DNA of 64,000 nucleotides from Pollenia angustigena (taxonomy: Eukaryota > Arthropoda > Insecta > Diptera > Polleniidae). The position numbers were made by a program, and so were the translations under genes. The stretch covers positions 73,007,393-73,071,392 of the forward strand of contig OV884059.1 of the NCBI GenBank assembly GCA_930367215.1, given 5' to 3'. Shown piece after piece: positions 54,349-64,000 of this stretch (positions are counted from its first letter, which is position 1; every line of letters begins with the position of its first letter). The notes beneath the pieces were generated by a model, which did not search any database, was not told the DNA's origin, and saw nothing but the letters and a program-made list of their open reading frames with translations.

Positions 54349-54967
54349 TGTTACGAAAGTAACTTTAGTTAGTTGTAGTTATTATTTAAGAATTAGTTGA
54401 AATTATTATTTATCTTGTATGTCTTAGTTATTAAGTATTTGTTAGTTATTTTATTAGTTTACATTGTTATTAAAAATTGTTATAATTTAGTACACTTCAA
54501 TCCCAATGTGCAGAAGGAACTAGAAATGACCGTTAAAAACGCTTTAGTATAAGTGGTGAAATTATGTAAACATAAGTGCCGCCACCAATCATAATTGACT
54601 ATAGAGTGGTGAATAAGTAAAGCCTCGAACCTTCGAGAAACATTTCGAATGTTCTAGATGGATGAATTACAGTATAAATACTTGCGGCGGCTAGCATCAA
54701 AAAACAGTATTAGTTCAGACTCTGTCAAGTTAAGAGCGCATCACGCGGAGAAAACTATAAACGTTTGAAGTGTGTTGATTACAATAGTGAGTTGTAAATA
54801 AAAGCTATAAATTACGGTTGTTAAAGTGACTAAGTTCTTAATAAATAAGTGTTATACATTAAAGTGTTGTGTTTGTTTAGTTTTATTTAAATTGCAATCA
54901 ACGAACTCGAAACGGTTTATTATAAAGGAAATAAACCAAAACGTTATTGAAAGGCAGTAACGTAACA
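54349..54967 (+). repeat. Solo LTR of a Gypsy-type retrotransposon, 619 bp
   Basis: Starts TGTTACGAAAGTAAC and ends AGTAACGTAACA (TG...CA), flanked by ATAT at 54345-54348 and 54968-54971. A TATAAATA box at 54673-54680 and AATAAA-type signals near 54838 give the U3-R-U5 layout. No internal region is attached. Its end does not match the short sequence before the PBS at 48675, so it is a different family from the gag above. Confidence 0.82.
54673..54680 (+). promoter_or_regulatory. TATA box of the LTR
   Basis: TATAAATA within the LTR, about 30 nt upstream of a CAGT that fits an insect initiator (near 54704). Confidence 0.55.
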
Positions 54968-54971
54968 ATAT

Positions 54972-56160
54972 GATAAAATAAATAATGAAGTGTTTATCTT
55001 AATATTTCTTATTAATACTCCTTCAATAAATGAAAAAAGTAATTAAATGATTTCGGAATAAAAACACTATTTTGTAGTGCTTACTAATAAAAAAAATACA
55101 ACCTCGTAAGGTAAATGTCGATTATATTCGACAACCGAAGAAGGTCCACAAGAGAACCTTCAATTTATTTTTACAATATTTTTTTCAAGTAAATACTTAT
55201 TTACCTTTGTATCACTTCTAACAATTTTTTTTTTAATATGGGCAAATCCCAGAAACAGTCCTCCAACCAAAAATTTTTTTAAATGAATTTTTTTAATGGA
55301 ATATAAGACTAGATGTATAATTTCATTTTTATATTAAAAAATATGTATTTCAATGATCATTAATGCAATAATTTTTACCAAATCCTACTCCACTGCTGAT
55401 TTCTTAATGTTATACGTGAATTTAGCATTATTTTAGGTGATTTTTGTGCTTAAAATAGCACTTACAGCAGACTTATCAAAATATAAATTTCGTTTAAAAA
55501 AAAGTTGATATTCATTTAGTTTAAGAAATGCAATTCATAAAAATATAATTTGTTTTGTTAAAATAAATAAAATATACAGGCATGTTCTGAAAATTTCATT
55601 TTTATGAAAGTGTTTTGAAATCACAAAAAAGGTGTTCTGTGCATATAATTTTGTGATTTCAAAACGTTCAGCTACGAACCCAACTTTTTGAAATCACGTT
55701 GCAATTTTTGCGTCTATTGCATGATCACATTCATAATAAATTATTTAAATAAAAAACTAAATGTGTTGTTTATTAATTTTTAATATTATTAGTTGTTTTA
55801 ATTACAACAAATCGTCTTAAATTAAGAAAATTCGACGATATATTTTCTGCTACAAAAAAAGTTATTTGATTTTGTGATTTCTGTTGTGATTTCATGCTTG
55901 TTTTATTACTGTCAGGTGGCGCTTTTTTTCGAAAATACAAAGATACATGCCAGATTACAATTTTGATTACTAAAAATTATCTGAATATACTCAAATTAAT
56001 TACTCATTTCTGTAATAATTGCTTAATATTAGTTAAATTTAATGACAATTTATCAATAATCTTAAGTTTTTTGCGTTAATTGGAAAATATATTGCAACGA
56101 AGTAAAAGCTAGTGGTAATAAAAAGCTACTGTGGCAACTTTGTTGTTTTGTTTATTTTTT
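54972..56160. other. Unassigned, probably 5' part of the Harbinger element
   Basis: A 20-bp-arm palindrome (GTTTTGAAATCACAAAA / inverse) lies at 55612-55667, with further TTTGTGATTTC words at 55683 and 55870. No ORF. The Harbinger left terminus should lie here but I could not fix it. Confidence 0.4.
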
Positions 56161-56210
56161 GTGAAAGACGTTAAGTTGCACTGCAAAATTTTAAATAGAA
56201 TATTAAATAA

Positions 56211-59014
56211 ATGTAAGTATTTAAAATATTAAAAGTAATTAAAAAAAAGTGTTAAGAAATATTTTTTAGGGGTCAACACACAAATCAAACGGAGATTGAA
56301 ATTTTTGTAGCGTTTATGGAGAGGCACCCCGACTTGGCAAGAGGTTTCGTGCATGGCGATAGAGTGTATTTTAAGGAGCTATGGGCGGAACTCTCTAACC
56401 AGCTTAATGCTTCAGGGCCACCAACAAAACAAGCTCAAGCCTGGAAAAAAGTATGTACTCATCTACATTAGTACAAACATAAAACAAATTCTTAAGGAAT
56501 AAATTAACATCTTACTTTCAGGTGTGGATTGACATGAAGCTAAATGTGAAACAGCGGTTAGCACACAACAGAGTCGAGGTGAGTAAAACCGGATGTGGAA
56601 GGTTTAATAAGTATATACTTTCGCCTTATGATGAGCAAATAGCAACAATATGTGGTTTGTATGCGCGGTGGATGGAGTAGAAAACGCCAAATACTATGGC
56701 GCGCCGCAAAAAAAAAGCTAAGCCAGCTGCAGCATCGACTTTGAAAACTGCAGACACCATTCTCAAACCAACTGCCTCTGCTTACACCCTTCAGTCGGTG
56801 TCTCCCATTTTAACGCCACAAAACGCTCAAATGTGGACGTTAACGAATTAAACAACAAATTTGTCAATGTCCCAGTTAAAAGACAAACAGTAAACAAGTA
56901 TGCCCAATTAAACATCGTGCCTTTTAAACACAGTTTTTGCTTCAGATGTGCTGATCAAGCGGAAGTTCAGAAAAGTGTATTTGGCATTAAATCAAATGCT
57001 GAGGGTCTAGATGGCATAAATCCTAGATTTTTAAGCTTGTTGTTCATAAACTCCTGCCGTTTTTGACATATTTGTTTAATTCAATATTAACCAAGTCAGT
57101 TTTTCCTGATGCGTGGAAAAAAGCCAAAATTATTCCAATTTCCAAGAATAACAATGATTTCAGACCCATTGCAATACTTCCATTCCTGTCAAAAGCTTTG
57201 GAAAATATTATGAAAAGTCAAATTTGTGAATATCTGAGTAAACAAAAGCTATTAACTGATTATCAATCTGGATTTAGACAGGGAATGAGCTGTATTACTG
57301 TTCTCATTGACGTGGTGGAAGAACTTAGGTCTTAACTGGACAATGACATGGTCTCTTTTCTTGTACTCCTAGATCATAGTAAAGCTTTTGACACTGTTGA
57401 ACATCAGATTCTGTTATCTAAGCTCCAAAAGTTCTTCAATTTTTCCCCTACAGCCAGTAAACTGATTTTTTCGTATCTCCTTAATCGAAAGCAACCCGTT
57501 TTCTTGAATGGCTTAATGTCTAATTGCCTTGAAGTTAACAGAGGGGTTCCGCAGGGTTCTGTTTTGGGTCCCCTTCTGTTTTCGTTGTATATAAATGATC
57601 TGCCAGATGTGTTAACCCATTGTGGAATACAAATGTATGCTGACGATGTACAATTGTACTTAAGTACCAAAATAGACAGTGTAAGTTCTTGTATTAATCT
57701 CATAAACCATGATCTTAATAGAGTTCATCACTGGGCGTGCATGAATGGTTTGTGCATAAATCCATCGAAATCTAAATGCATTTTCATATCCAAAAATAAT
57801 AAGAAAGCACTTAATAACAATGCTTCATTATTTATCAACAATGATAAAATCGACTTTGTGCCATCGTCACCAAATTTAGGAATTACGTTTAATTCTGAAC
57901 TTTCTTGGTCAAACCATATCTGTATTATTGCAGGAAAAGTGCACGGAATGCTTAGGAACTTATGGGCTATTCAATCTTTCACTCCATTTAATATAAGATT
58001 GTTACTAGCTAAAACTTATCTAATACCGGTTTAACTATATGGATGTGAAATATTTGCCAATTGCGACACCTCCGATTTTCATAGACTTGAGGTAACCTAT
58101 AATAATATAGCTAGATATGTATTTAACCGTAGGAGAACTGATAGTATTTCGTCGTACTCCTTTCAGCTTTATGGCATGAGCTTTAAAAATCTACTAAAAT
58201 TAAAAAGCCTCCTCATGATGCATAAAACAATATATATACAGGAGCCCGAATATTTATTTAAGAGAATAATTTTTGCCAAATCTCCACGCGGTAAAAATTT
58301 GATTTCTCAAAAATATAGATATCTTATCTCTTCGAGACAATTTTTTTGACTACACAATTAGTCTCTGGAACAAATTACCATCACGTTTTCAAACACAAAG
58401 CAACACTTTGGCCTTTAAGAAGGAATTATTAAAGTATTCTAAAGATCTTTAATATAGCTTAAATATATCTATATCCATTTAATTATTAATTGTTTTTATT
58501 GTATAACTTAATTTTTTAATTCAATTCTTATATGTTAAATTTATATGTTAAATTGCCATGTAACTTACTATCACTGTAAATTATAAGATTTATATCTTGT
58601 TGTGATAGGTATTAAAATAAAATAAAAAAAATAAAAAAAAAAAAAAAAAACGCTAATTTGTATTTATCACAAATGGAGAAAGATGTTTCAAGATCTCCAA
58701 CACCCACAGCTTCACAGGTTTGCACTCGGAAGCGCAAAAGGAATGTTATGGATGTTGGAGATGTTATGCAAATGGAATCGGAGCAGTTTTCCAAAATATC
58801 TGCCAATATATGAAAAATACATGAAGAAATACAGGAAAATAAGAGCTATTTTAAGGAAATTTCTAGAAATATAAGGGAAGTGAAAAGGCTGAAAGAAAAA
58901 GAGTTAGAAGAAACTAAGAGACATAACTATGAAATGGAAAAACTTTTAAAAACTAAAAATTAATTAAAACTAAAATTTTTGGAGCTTGAACGAATAAAAC
59001 TCGGTTTAGCATAA
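56211..59014 (+). pseudogene. PIF/Harbinger Myb/SANT-like DNA-binding protein gene, split by a retrotransposon
   Basis: Exon 1 ends AT at 56212 with donor GTAAGT. The 57-bp intron ends at 56269, and exon 2 (56270-56450) starts with G, so the ATG is split by the intron. It reads EIEIFVAFMERHPDLARG and LWAELSNQLNASGP. Intron 2 is 56451-56521 (GTATGT...TTTCAG). Exon 3 reads VWIDMKLNVKQRL, TGCGRFNKYILSPYDEQIAT and CGLY, then is cut by the non-LTR element 56663-58656. The frame resumes after its duplicated TTTGTAT (YLSQMEKDVSRSPTPT) and ends in a charged coiled coil to 59014, with two in-frame stops (about 58811 and 58961). In Harbinger elements this second protein carries the transposase to nucleus and DNA. 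Confidence 0.82.
56663..58656 (+). mobile_element. CR1/Jockey-group non-LTR retrotransposon, 5'-truncated and rearranged
   Basis: Flanked by TTTGTAT at 56656-56662 and 58657-58663 (seven bases) and ending in an A-rich tail (58614-58650). A start of ORF1 (MARRKKKAKPAAAS, 56697 on) is fused by deletion to ORF2. Then come SNAEGLDGI, FRPIAILPFLSKALE, QSGFRQGMSCITVL, LDHSKAFDTVEH (first catalytic Asp), NRGVPQGSVLGPLL and MYADDVQLYLS (catalytic pair). The C-terminus is SLWNKLPSRF at about 58355-58390. Four or more frame breaks (about 57066, 57335, 58034, 58345). Confidence 0.88.
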
Positions 59015-59216
59015 CTCTTAAAGTATTAAATTAATGAAATCCTTGCTACGGAAGTTGTTTATTTGTAATTTTTATTTTGTACACACATAAGAACATACAT
59101 ATGTATGAATTCATTAATAAACATTTTATATATATTAAACTACGTGTGTTATTTAAGTATAGGGAGTGGGCTATATTGTCTCTTATACTTGCTGCTACAT
59201 TATTATTTTCATCTTC

Positions 59217-59663
59217 TTAAGCCGCTTCTAAGTCCTCATCAATTACACTCGTAATAAGTTCTTCGTCTAGTGTAATACCAAAATGTTTACATATGTTATG
59301 CAATGCACAGCATACATTGATGATTGTTACTACTTTGGTTGGAATATATGGAAGAACATTTTGAAGGCACCTAAAACGACTTTTGAGAACACCTAAGGTC
59401 CTTTCCACAACGTTTCTGGCAGAAGCATGTTTTTGGTTAAAATATTGCTGTACTGTACCGTAAGTAGGATTTTTGTATGGCGTCAATATATATGGTTTAA
59501 GTGGATATCCAGAGTCTCCTAAAATTCGAAAATTGTGAGCGCCTTCACTGTACAATTCTGAATAGTACCTTTTAGCATCACTCATACTCCAAACGAAAGA
59601 ATCATGGCACGAGCCGGGTCTGCATGCATCTACAGCTAAAATACATAATTCATGATCACAAAC
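59217..59663 (-). pseudogene. PIF/Harbinger DDE transposase, C-terminal exon
   Basis: Read from a 3' splice site (TTTTCAG, boundary at 59663) to the stop at 59217. VCDHELCILAVDACRPGSC and HDSFVW contain the second Asp region. Then FRILGDSGYPLKPYILTPY, FNQKHASARNVVERTLGVLK (the VE.. catalytic Glu region), SRFRCL and CCALHNICK. This is a DDE_4 (HARBI1-type) nuclease that excises and inserts the element at TWA sites. The N-terminal exon(s) are not visible upstream (59664-60000), so the gene is truncated. It converges on the Myb/SANT gene, the usual two-gene arrangement. Confidence 0.88.
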
Positions 59664-60010
59664 CTGAAAATTTTCTGACTAGTGTACGACAATGCGCTCA
59701 ATAATAAGAAAAGAAAGTCAATGCCTTCTATAATAACATATTAAAATAGCTAAAGTGTCTCTGTTTCAGATAAAACAAAAAATATATAATTAACTGTACA
59801 TTTTTATACATTAAAAGGGCGTAGAAACAGAGTACAATGTAATGTCGAATATATTCGACAAAAACACTGAAAGGGTTAAGTGTGATACTTATTGTATCAC
59901 AGCCACTTAGTATCATTTTATAAAAGCACAATATAGATCTTCAAAAAGGATCAAGCCTTATCAAAACTTTAATCATCTGCTTTGAAGAGAAAAGAAGTAA
60001 AGCCGAATAA
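59664..60010. other. No recognised feature
   Basis: A palindromic TGTCGAATATATTCGACA at 59842-59859 resembles TGTCGATTATATTCGACA at 55117-55134, so these may be matching subterminal sites of the Harbinger element. Otherwise nothing. Confidence 0.4.
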
Positions 60011-60616
60011 CAATTTAAAGCGATTTTTGAAATAGTTACAGCTATTCGCGTTAAAATCGAGGTCCCAATCGAAAAGACAAGATTTGAACGAAATAATCAC
60101 ATCCAAACTGTTGAGGATTACTACCAAGTCATAGGTTACATTCCTCTTATTGAATTTATTTTAGAATATCTCAAAACATCTTTCCCAATAGATATCCTAA
60201 ATGTATTGAACATAACTAAACTTCTACCTCAAAGTGTAATCAAGTCATATACAGATACAAAACTTTTAAATCACAACTTGCCGATGAGCTGATTATATTT
60301 GATAAAAGAGATAAACACCTACTAACATCTAAACTTGAGCCTAAACTGTTGCATTGGCAACAAACATGGAAAATATCTATCATGAAAATCTATTAGATAA
60401 CGTTGTAGATGCTTTAATAAACTGTGAAGAAGAATTTTCGTTTCAATGCTCATCAGCAATGATACGAGCGAGAGGTTATTTCCTACCCTTCGTCGAATAA
60501 AAACATGGCTCAGAACAACAATGACAGAAGATACACTGTACTATCTACTGTCTCACAAGGAAATCATACATTGCTTATTTAAAAAGATTAATTTATTTGA
60601 ATTTATATTGAACTAA
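60011..60616 (+). pseudogene. hAT (ZMYM1-like/Tip100-type) transposase remnant
   Basis: Frame to the stop at 60292 reads VKIEVPIEKTRFERNN, VEDYYQVIGYIPLIEFIL, LPQSVIKSYTD. After a shift come SKLEPKLLHWQQTW and, in a third frame, FPTLRRIKTWLRTTM and LYYLLSHKEIIHCL ending at 60616. This is the last third of the hAT transposase class related to ZMYM1/P52rIPK-like proteins, ending in the dimerisation helix. At least two frameshifts. Confidence 0.75.
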
Positions 60617-61130
60617 TCTTATATTTTTTTTAACCTTATTGCTGAGTTTTTTTTTTTAATATAATATACACATACCCCCGTATTTACAAACGATTTTTAA
60701 ATTTAACAAACGTTTATTAAGGAGAATTCGCATACAAAATTTGTTTTGTAAACCTTTATTAAATTTAAAAAATTTTTATAAATACAGGCGATATTGTTTT
60801 TAAAAACAAATTTGTTTCTTTTTTGTATCATACAAAACTTAAAACTAAATTTAAGTTTTTTCGTCTTACTTTAGTACGATTCGTACTAAAAGTACTTAAA
60901 ACAATCTAAAATAATATAAATTTTCGAAAATCAATATGCGTGCATACGCGTATGTTCGTAAAAGTTTGTTGTAGACACAACAACAACACTACCAAAAAAA
61001 AAAAAAAAATAATGATTATCTTCATGCTTAAAAAGTAAAATAAGCAGCAATTATTCCCATTTCTTTTGTATAATTATTTAGTTAAACACATGAATTTCTC
61101 AAAGTAGAATGATTACGGAAACCATATTGG
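60617..61130. other. No recognised gene
   Basis: A loose inverted pair (TATTTACAAACGATTTTTAA near 60691; TAAAAAATTTTTATAAATAC near 60766) may be a small MITE. Nothing else. Confidence 0.35.
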
Positions 61131-61297
61131 GCAACAACAAAATTACAAAATATTTATGACTTTGTTTTTGCTTTCAATGTAATTCTTTGGCGTTGCGTTT
61201 TACAAGATTAGAGCCTTAGTTTTTTAATGTTATATTCTTATTCCAAATTTTTGATATTTTAATCAGGCTAAATTGCGCTGAATTAAATTTTCATTAA

Positions 61298-61430
61298 CTG
61301 CATATTTTCGATGTGCGAAAGAATTCTTTCTTTCGTAGAACTACATTTAGAGCAAAAACAAAGTTTTTAGAATTTGTTTTTGTTTTAAATGTTTGAAAGA
61401 AAGAATTCTTTCGCACATGGAAATAGGCTG
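61298..61430. mobile_element. TAA-flanked palindromic element C (133 bp)
   Basis: Left CTGCATATTTTCGATGTG, right (reverse complement) CAGCCTATTTCCATGTG, arm through CGAAAGAATTCTTTCTTTC to the core ACATTTA(A/G)A(A/G)CAAAAAC. TAA at 61295-61297 and 61431-61433. The flanks rejoin to foldback-family sequence (TCATTAA + ATTATTTTTATG), known intact at 27268 and 45993, which proves a clean insertion with a 3-bp duplication. Confidence 0.85.
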
Positions 61431-61548
61431 TAAATTATTTTTATGAAGAAAGGAACTTTACAACATGAAATGAATAATTTTTTTTTCCTTTAGTTTCACA
61501 AAAAAGAGAAGCAAATCAGTTTTTATATTAGAAAAGTATTTTTATTTG

Positions 61549-61755
61549 CAACATTTTCCATTTTTCGAATTTATTCTATGAGGTAAATTTCAGTTATGTA
61601 TTTTATAAAGCTTTTTTGTAATAGTTCTATTCCTTAAATTCAAATAAAACAAATTTCATTCAACATTTTTTCATTTTTCGAATTTATTTTATGAGCTAAA
61701 TTTCAGTTAAGTATTTTATAAAGCTTTTTTGTAATAGTTCTATTCCTTCAATTTT
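61549..61755 (+). repeat. 112-bp direct tandem repeat, two copies
   Basis: CAACATTTT..CATTTTTCG starts at 61549 and 61661. Both copies include AGTATTTTATAAAGC-like sequence and TTTTTTGTAATAGTTCTA. Confidence 0.8.
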
Positions 61756-62406
61756 TCAGAAATGACTTTATTCACTACCAGACTATTATATTGTATTTTC
61801 TTTTTACATTTTACCTTAGCCTTTCTTTGGAAAGCAATGAGGTATATTGAATGTACAGAAAGTTACATAAAGTAACCTTCGGAAGGAAATAATTCCCAGT
61901 TTCTATTTTTATTTGCTTTATATATTCCAATTTCATCAATTTTTTTAAGCTAACGCATTAAACTTGTATGTTATTTTTAGCGGCGTTGAACGCAACAAGC
62001 CAGTATAATGCTTGATTCAAATTTTGATCGAGTCTGGCCCCCGTCCTTTGCTAAAGTGAGCTCAACTAGAGGACTTATCTGCAGCCGTTTTTTTGTAATT
62101 CGCCTAGCTTAAACTAAATATCGATCGTTAAAATGCCTTAGAAAATACAAAATTTAAAAATGTTTGCGCTGACATTAAATACTTAAATTGCGGCTAATCA
62201 AATCCCTAATTATGTAAAACGCAACGCCAAAGAATTACATTGAAAGTAAAAGTCATAAATAGTTTGTAATTTTGTTGTTGCATTCTACAGAAAAAATTAA
62301 CCATAGGTCCCATATAACCCTCCTTCCTTAAATCGGAATCTCATATAGATGAAGATAACAAAATAATATTCTGCACAAATAAATCTATATCTATCTATCT
62401 TCTTCT

Positions 62407-63148
62407 TCTATATATATAAAATAGGATGTGTGTATGTATGTAACGTATAGACTCCAAAACGGCTGGGCAGATTTTGATGAAGTCTGATTATTGATTTTCG
62501 GTCTGCGGGCGGAGGGGCGTGGCAAAATCAAATTTTCATATTGCACCACCAATGACATCTACATATATAATTTGGACGATTTTTTCTTTAAAAGGATCGC
62601 CATGGTCCAACTTAGATTTATACGAAAAGAAAATTTTGCCCCGCCCACTTTTTCTGTTAAGCGCATAACTTGAGAACGGCTTGACCGATTTAGATGATGT
62701 TTTCTTTAAAATGATTGTTATGGTCCAACTTAAAAAAATTGCGCCCCGCCCACTTTTTTCGATTTACCTTAAATCAAAAAACGTCTCCATCGAGTTGACT
62801 AATTTTTCTTTTAAATGTTCGTATTAATCCATTTTACGTTTTCATCGAAAGAAAAATGTACCACGCCTACCTTTTCGCCCACTTTTTCTATCAAGCGCAT
62901 AACTTGAGAACGGCTTGACCGATTTGGACGATGTTTTCTTTAAAATGATTGCCATGGTCCAGCTTAGGATTTTACGGAAAGAAAATTTTACCCCGCCCAC
63001 TTTTTTCGATTTACCAAAAATCAGAAAACGGCTGCATCGATTTGACTAATTTTTCTTTCAAATGTTCGTATCTTTTTAACGGATTTTAAAAATCGAACGC
63101 AAACATTTTTCCTAATTTGGACAGGACAACGTCTGTCGGGTCAGCTAG
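62407..63148 (+). mobile_element. Non-autonomous Helitron
   Basis: 5' end TCTATATATATAAAATAGG, then GACTCCAAAACGGCTGG and GATTTTGATGAAGTC. 3' end with ACGTCTGTCGGGTCAG closing on CTAG (63145-63148) and followed by T. Internal ~300-bp direct repeats carry GCGCATAACTTGAGAACGGC and GATGTTTTCTTTAAAATG (62653-62718 and 62895-62950) and CCCCGCCCACTTTTT at three places. No Rep/helicase. Confidence 0.8.
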
Positions 63149-63650
63149 TTTCATATAATTCTAAACCTCATAGCATTATTCTGTTTTGGCGGCTATGATT
63201 GGCCATGGTTCCCAATTAGGGTACACTCTCAAAAAAGTTTTTCTAAATATAATGGTGTAGGGTATCATATGGCTTCACCGACTATAATTTCTTTCTTGCT
63301 TGTTTGAAGTTTTTATGTATATTCATATATTTACAAAAAATATATTTCATACCTTGTTTATACTATAAGAGAAAAATCTGTCACGTACAGTATGTCACGA
63401 ACGGTATTACATTTCAAAAAAATTTATTTTCATTTACGGATTATAAAGGAAAAAATGTAGTGTAATGTAAAATATTAAAAAAATAAGAAAACTTTCCAGA
63501 ATTCGCAGATTTTCTTTAATTTTTACATTCACCCCTAAGTCACTACCGTTTTATGTCACGTACGATATGCTATTATTTTGCTACATATTTTGAAAAACAA
63601 AGTTCCGAATTTGAATTTTTTTCCCAAATAGTACCATATAAATGAACCAT
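63149..63650. other. Fly repeat remnant and unassigned sequence
   Basis: GTGTAGGGTATCATATGGC with CTATAATTTCTTTC (63251-63292) is repeat-like. No ORF. Confidence 0.4.
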
Positions 63651-64000
63651 AATAAAGGGTGGTTAAATTGTAAGGGCCGATGTTGAACGTGAACCACACC
63701 TAAACGCCAAGTTTTTTTCCGAATTTTATTTGACATTTTCTATTTCAGACTTACTCAATTTGAACCATGGAGAGATACACAATCCAACAACGTGTTAAAG
63801 TTATCCAGACTTATTATGAAAATGGGCGTTCAAATCAAAATGCATATCGTGCACTTCGTGATTCAGTGATGAGGTACATTTTCACTTCAGTGAATTCGTC
63901 AATAAGCAGAATTGCTCCATTTGGGCGAAAGATAATGCAATAGTGATTGTCGAAAAACCAATGCACCCACAAATAGTGACTGTTTGGTGCGGTTTATGGG
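63651..64000 (+). pseudogene. Second mariner-type transposon, deletion derivative, runs off the window
   Basis: An end-like AAAGGGTGGTTAAATTG at about 63654 precedes ATG 63767, which reads ERYTIQQRVKVIQTYYENGR and AYRALRD. Within about 5 codons, and after a frame change, it goes on DEVHFHFSEFVNKQNCSIW (first catalytic Asp) and HPQIVTVWCGLW to the window end. As in the copy at 35.8 kb, the part between the N-terminal helix and the first Asp is deleted. A different subfamily from that copy by sequence. Confidence 0.8.

Larger units (their letters stand above)
61131..62281. mobile_element. Element with ~85-bp inverted ends, 1.15 kb
   Basis: GCAACAACAAAATTAC, ATTTATGACTTT, CTTTCAATGTAATTCTTTGG and CGTTGCGTTTTAC at 61131-61215 are inverted at 62197-62281. 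It contains a piece of the foldback family, palindrome C and a direct repeat. No ORF, TSD not fixed. Confidence 0.65.

Noticed and set aside
54349..54967. 3' LTR of the gag-bearing element at 48.7-50.9 kb
   Set aside because: The LTR has its own TSD on both sides, and its end does not match the bases before the PBS at 48675.

Overview
The window reads as intergenic heterochromatin-like DNA of a higher (cyclorrhaphan) fly. It is strongly AT-rich, and the only coding sequences I can support belong to transposable elements. Two things point to flies: a recurrent interspersed repeat ending in 'TATACCCTCCACC'-type sequence with the 'GACGGACAGACGGACAT' block, and the mix of mariner, hAT, Harbinger, Transib-like, Helitron, I/CR1/RTE-like retrotransposon and LTR remnants. 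I see no host protein gene, rRNA, genuine tRNA gene or CRISPR. The species is an inference and no database was searched.

Layout. 1-2.9 kb: hAT transposase tail split by a hAT MITE, a non-LTR endonuclease fragment, and a Helitron helicase C-terminus. 3.0-8.5 kb: a five-deep nest of elements, innermost a Transib-like transposon (RAG1-related superfamily). 8.9-15.3 kb: a 6.4-kb hAT unit with a second hAT and several MITEs inside. 15.4-17.6 kb: I/LOA-type retrotransposon remains (RT end, RNase H, zinc knuckle). 19.7-28 kb: two opposite copies of one hAT family, one of them inside a Harbinger-type MITE, plus a foldback element with tRNA-like sequence. 28.8-33 kb: degenerate ~145-bp repeat arrays. 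33.2-34.6 kb: a 713-bp tandem duplication without visible differences. 35.7-37.5 kb: a deletion-derived mariner split by a TA-flanked MITE. 39.3-41.7 kb: MITE-like unit holding a hAT. 42.5-43.6 kb: RTE-like reverse transcriptase. 44.8-48.2 kb: TA-flanked elements and a second foldback. 48.66-50.9 kb: LTR-retrotransposon PBS and gag, split by one hAT and ended by another. 51.36-53.6 kb: a hAT-like element with ~400-bp terminal inverted repeats and an unnamed transposase-like protein. 54.35-54.97 kb: solo LTR. 56.2-59.7 kb: Harbinger Myb/SANT gene (split by a CR1-like insertion) and Harbinger transposase fragment on the opposite strand. 60-60.6 kb: hAT (ZMYM-like) transposase remnant. 61.1-63.1 kb: inverted-repeat element and a Helitron. 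63.65 kb to the end: second deletion-derived mariner.

Because many insertions keep their target-site duplications (TSDs), the order of insertion can be read. The most unusual signal is a set of three ~135-bp perfect-looking palindromes (12.7, 20.4 and 61.3 kb). Each is flanked by TAA, they share the same central core, and yet they have unrelated arms and termini. This is the reverse of what a normal MITE family shows.
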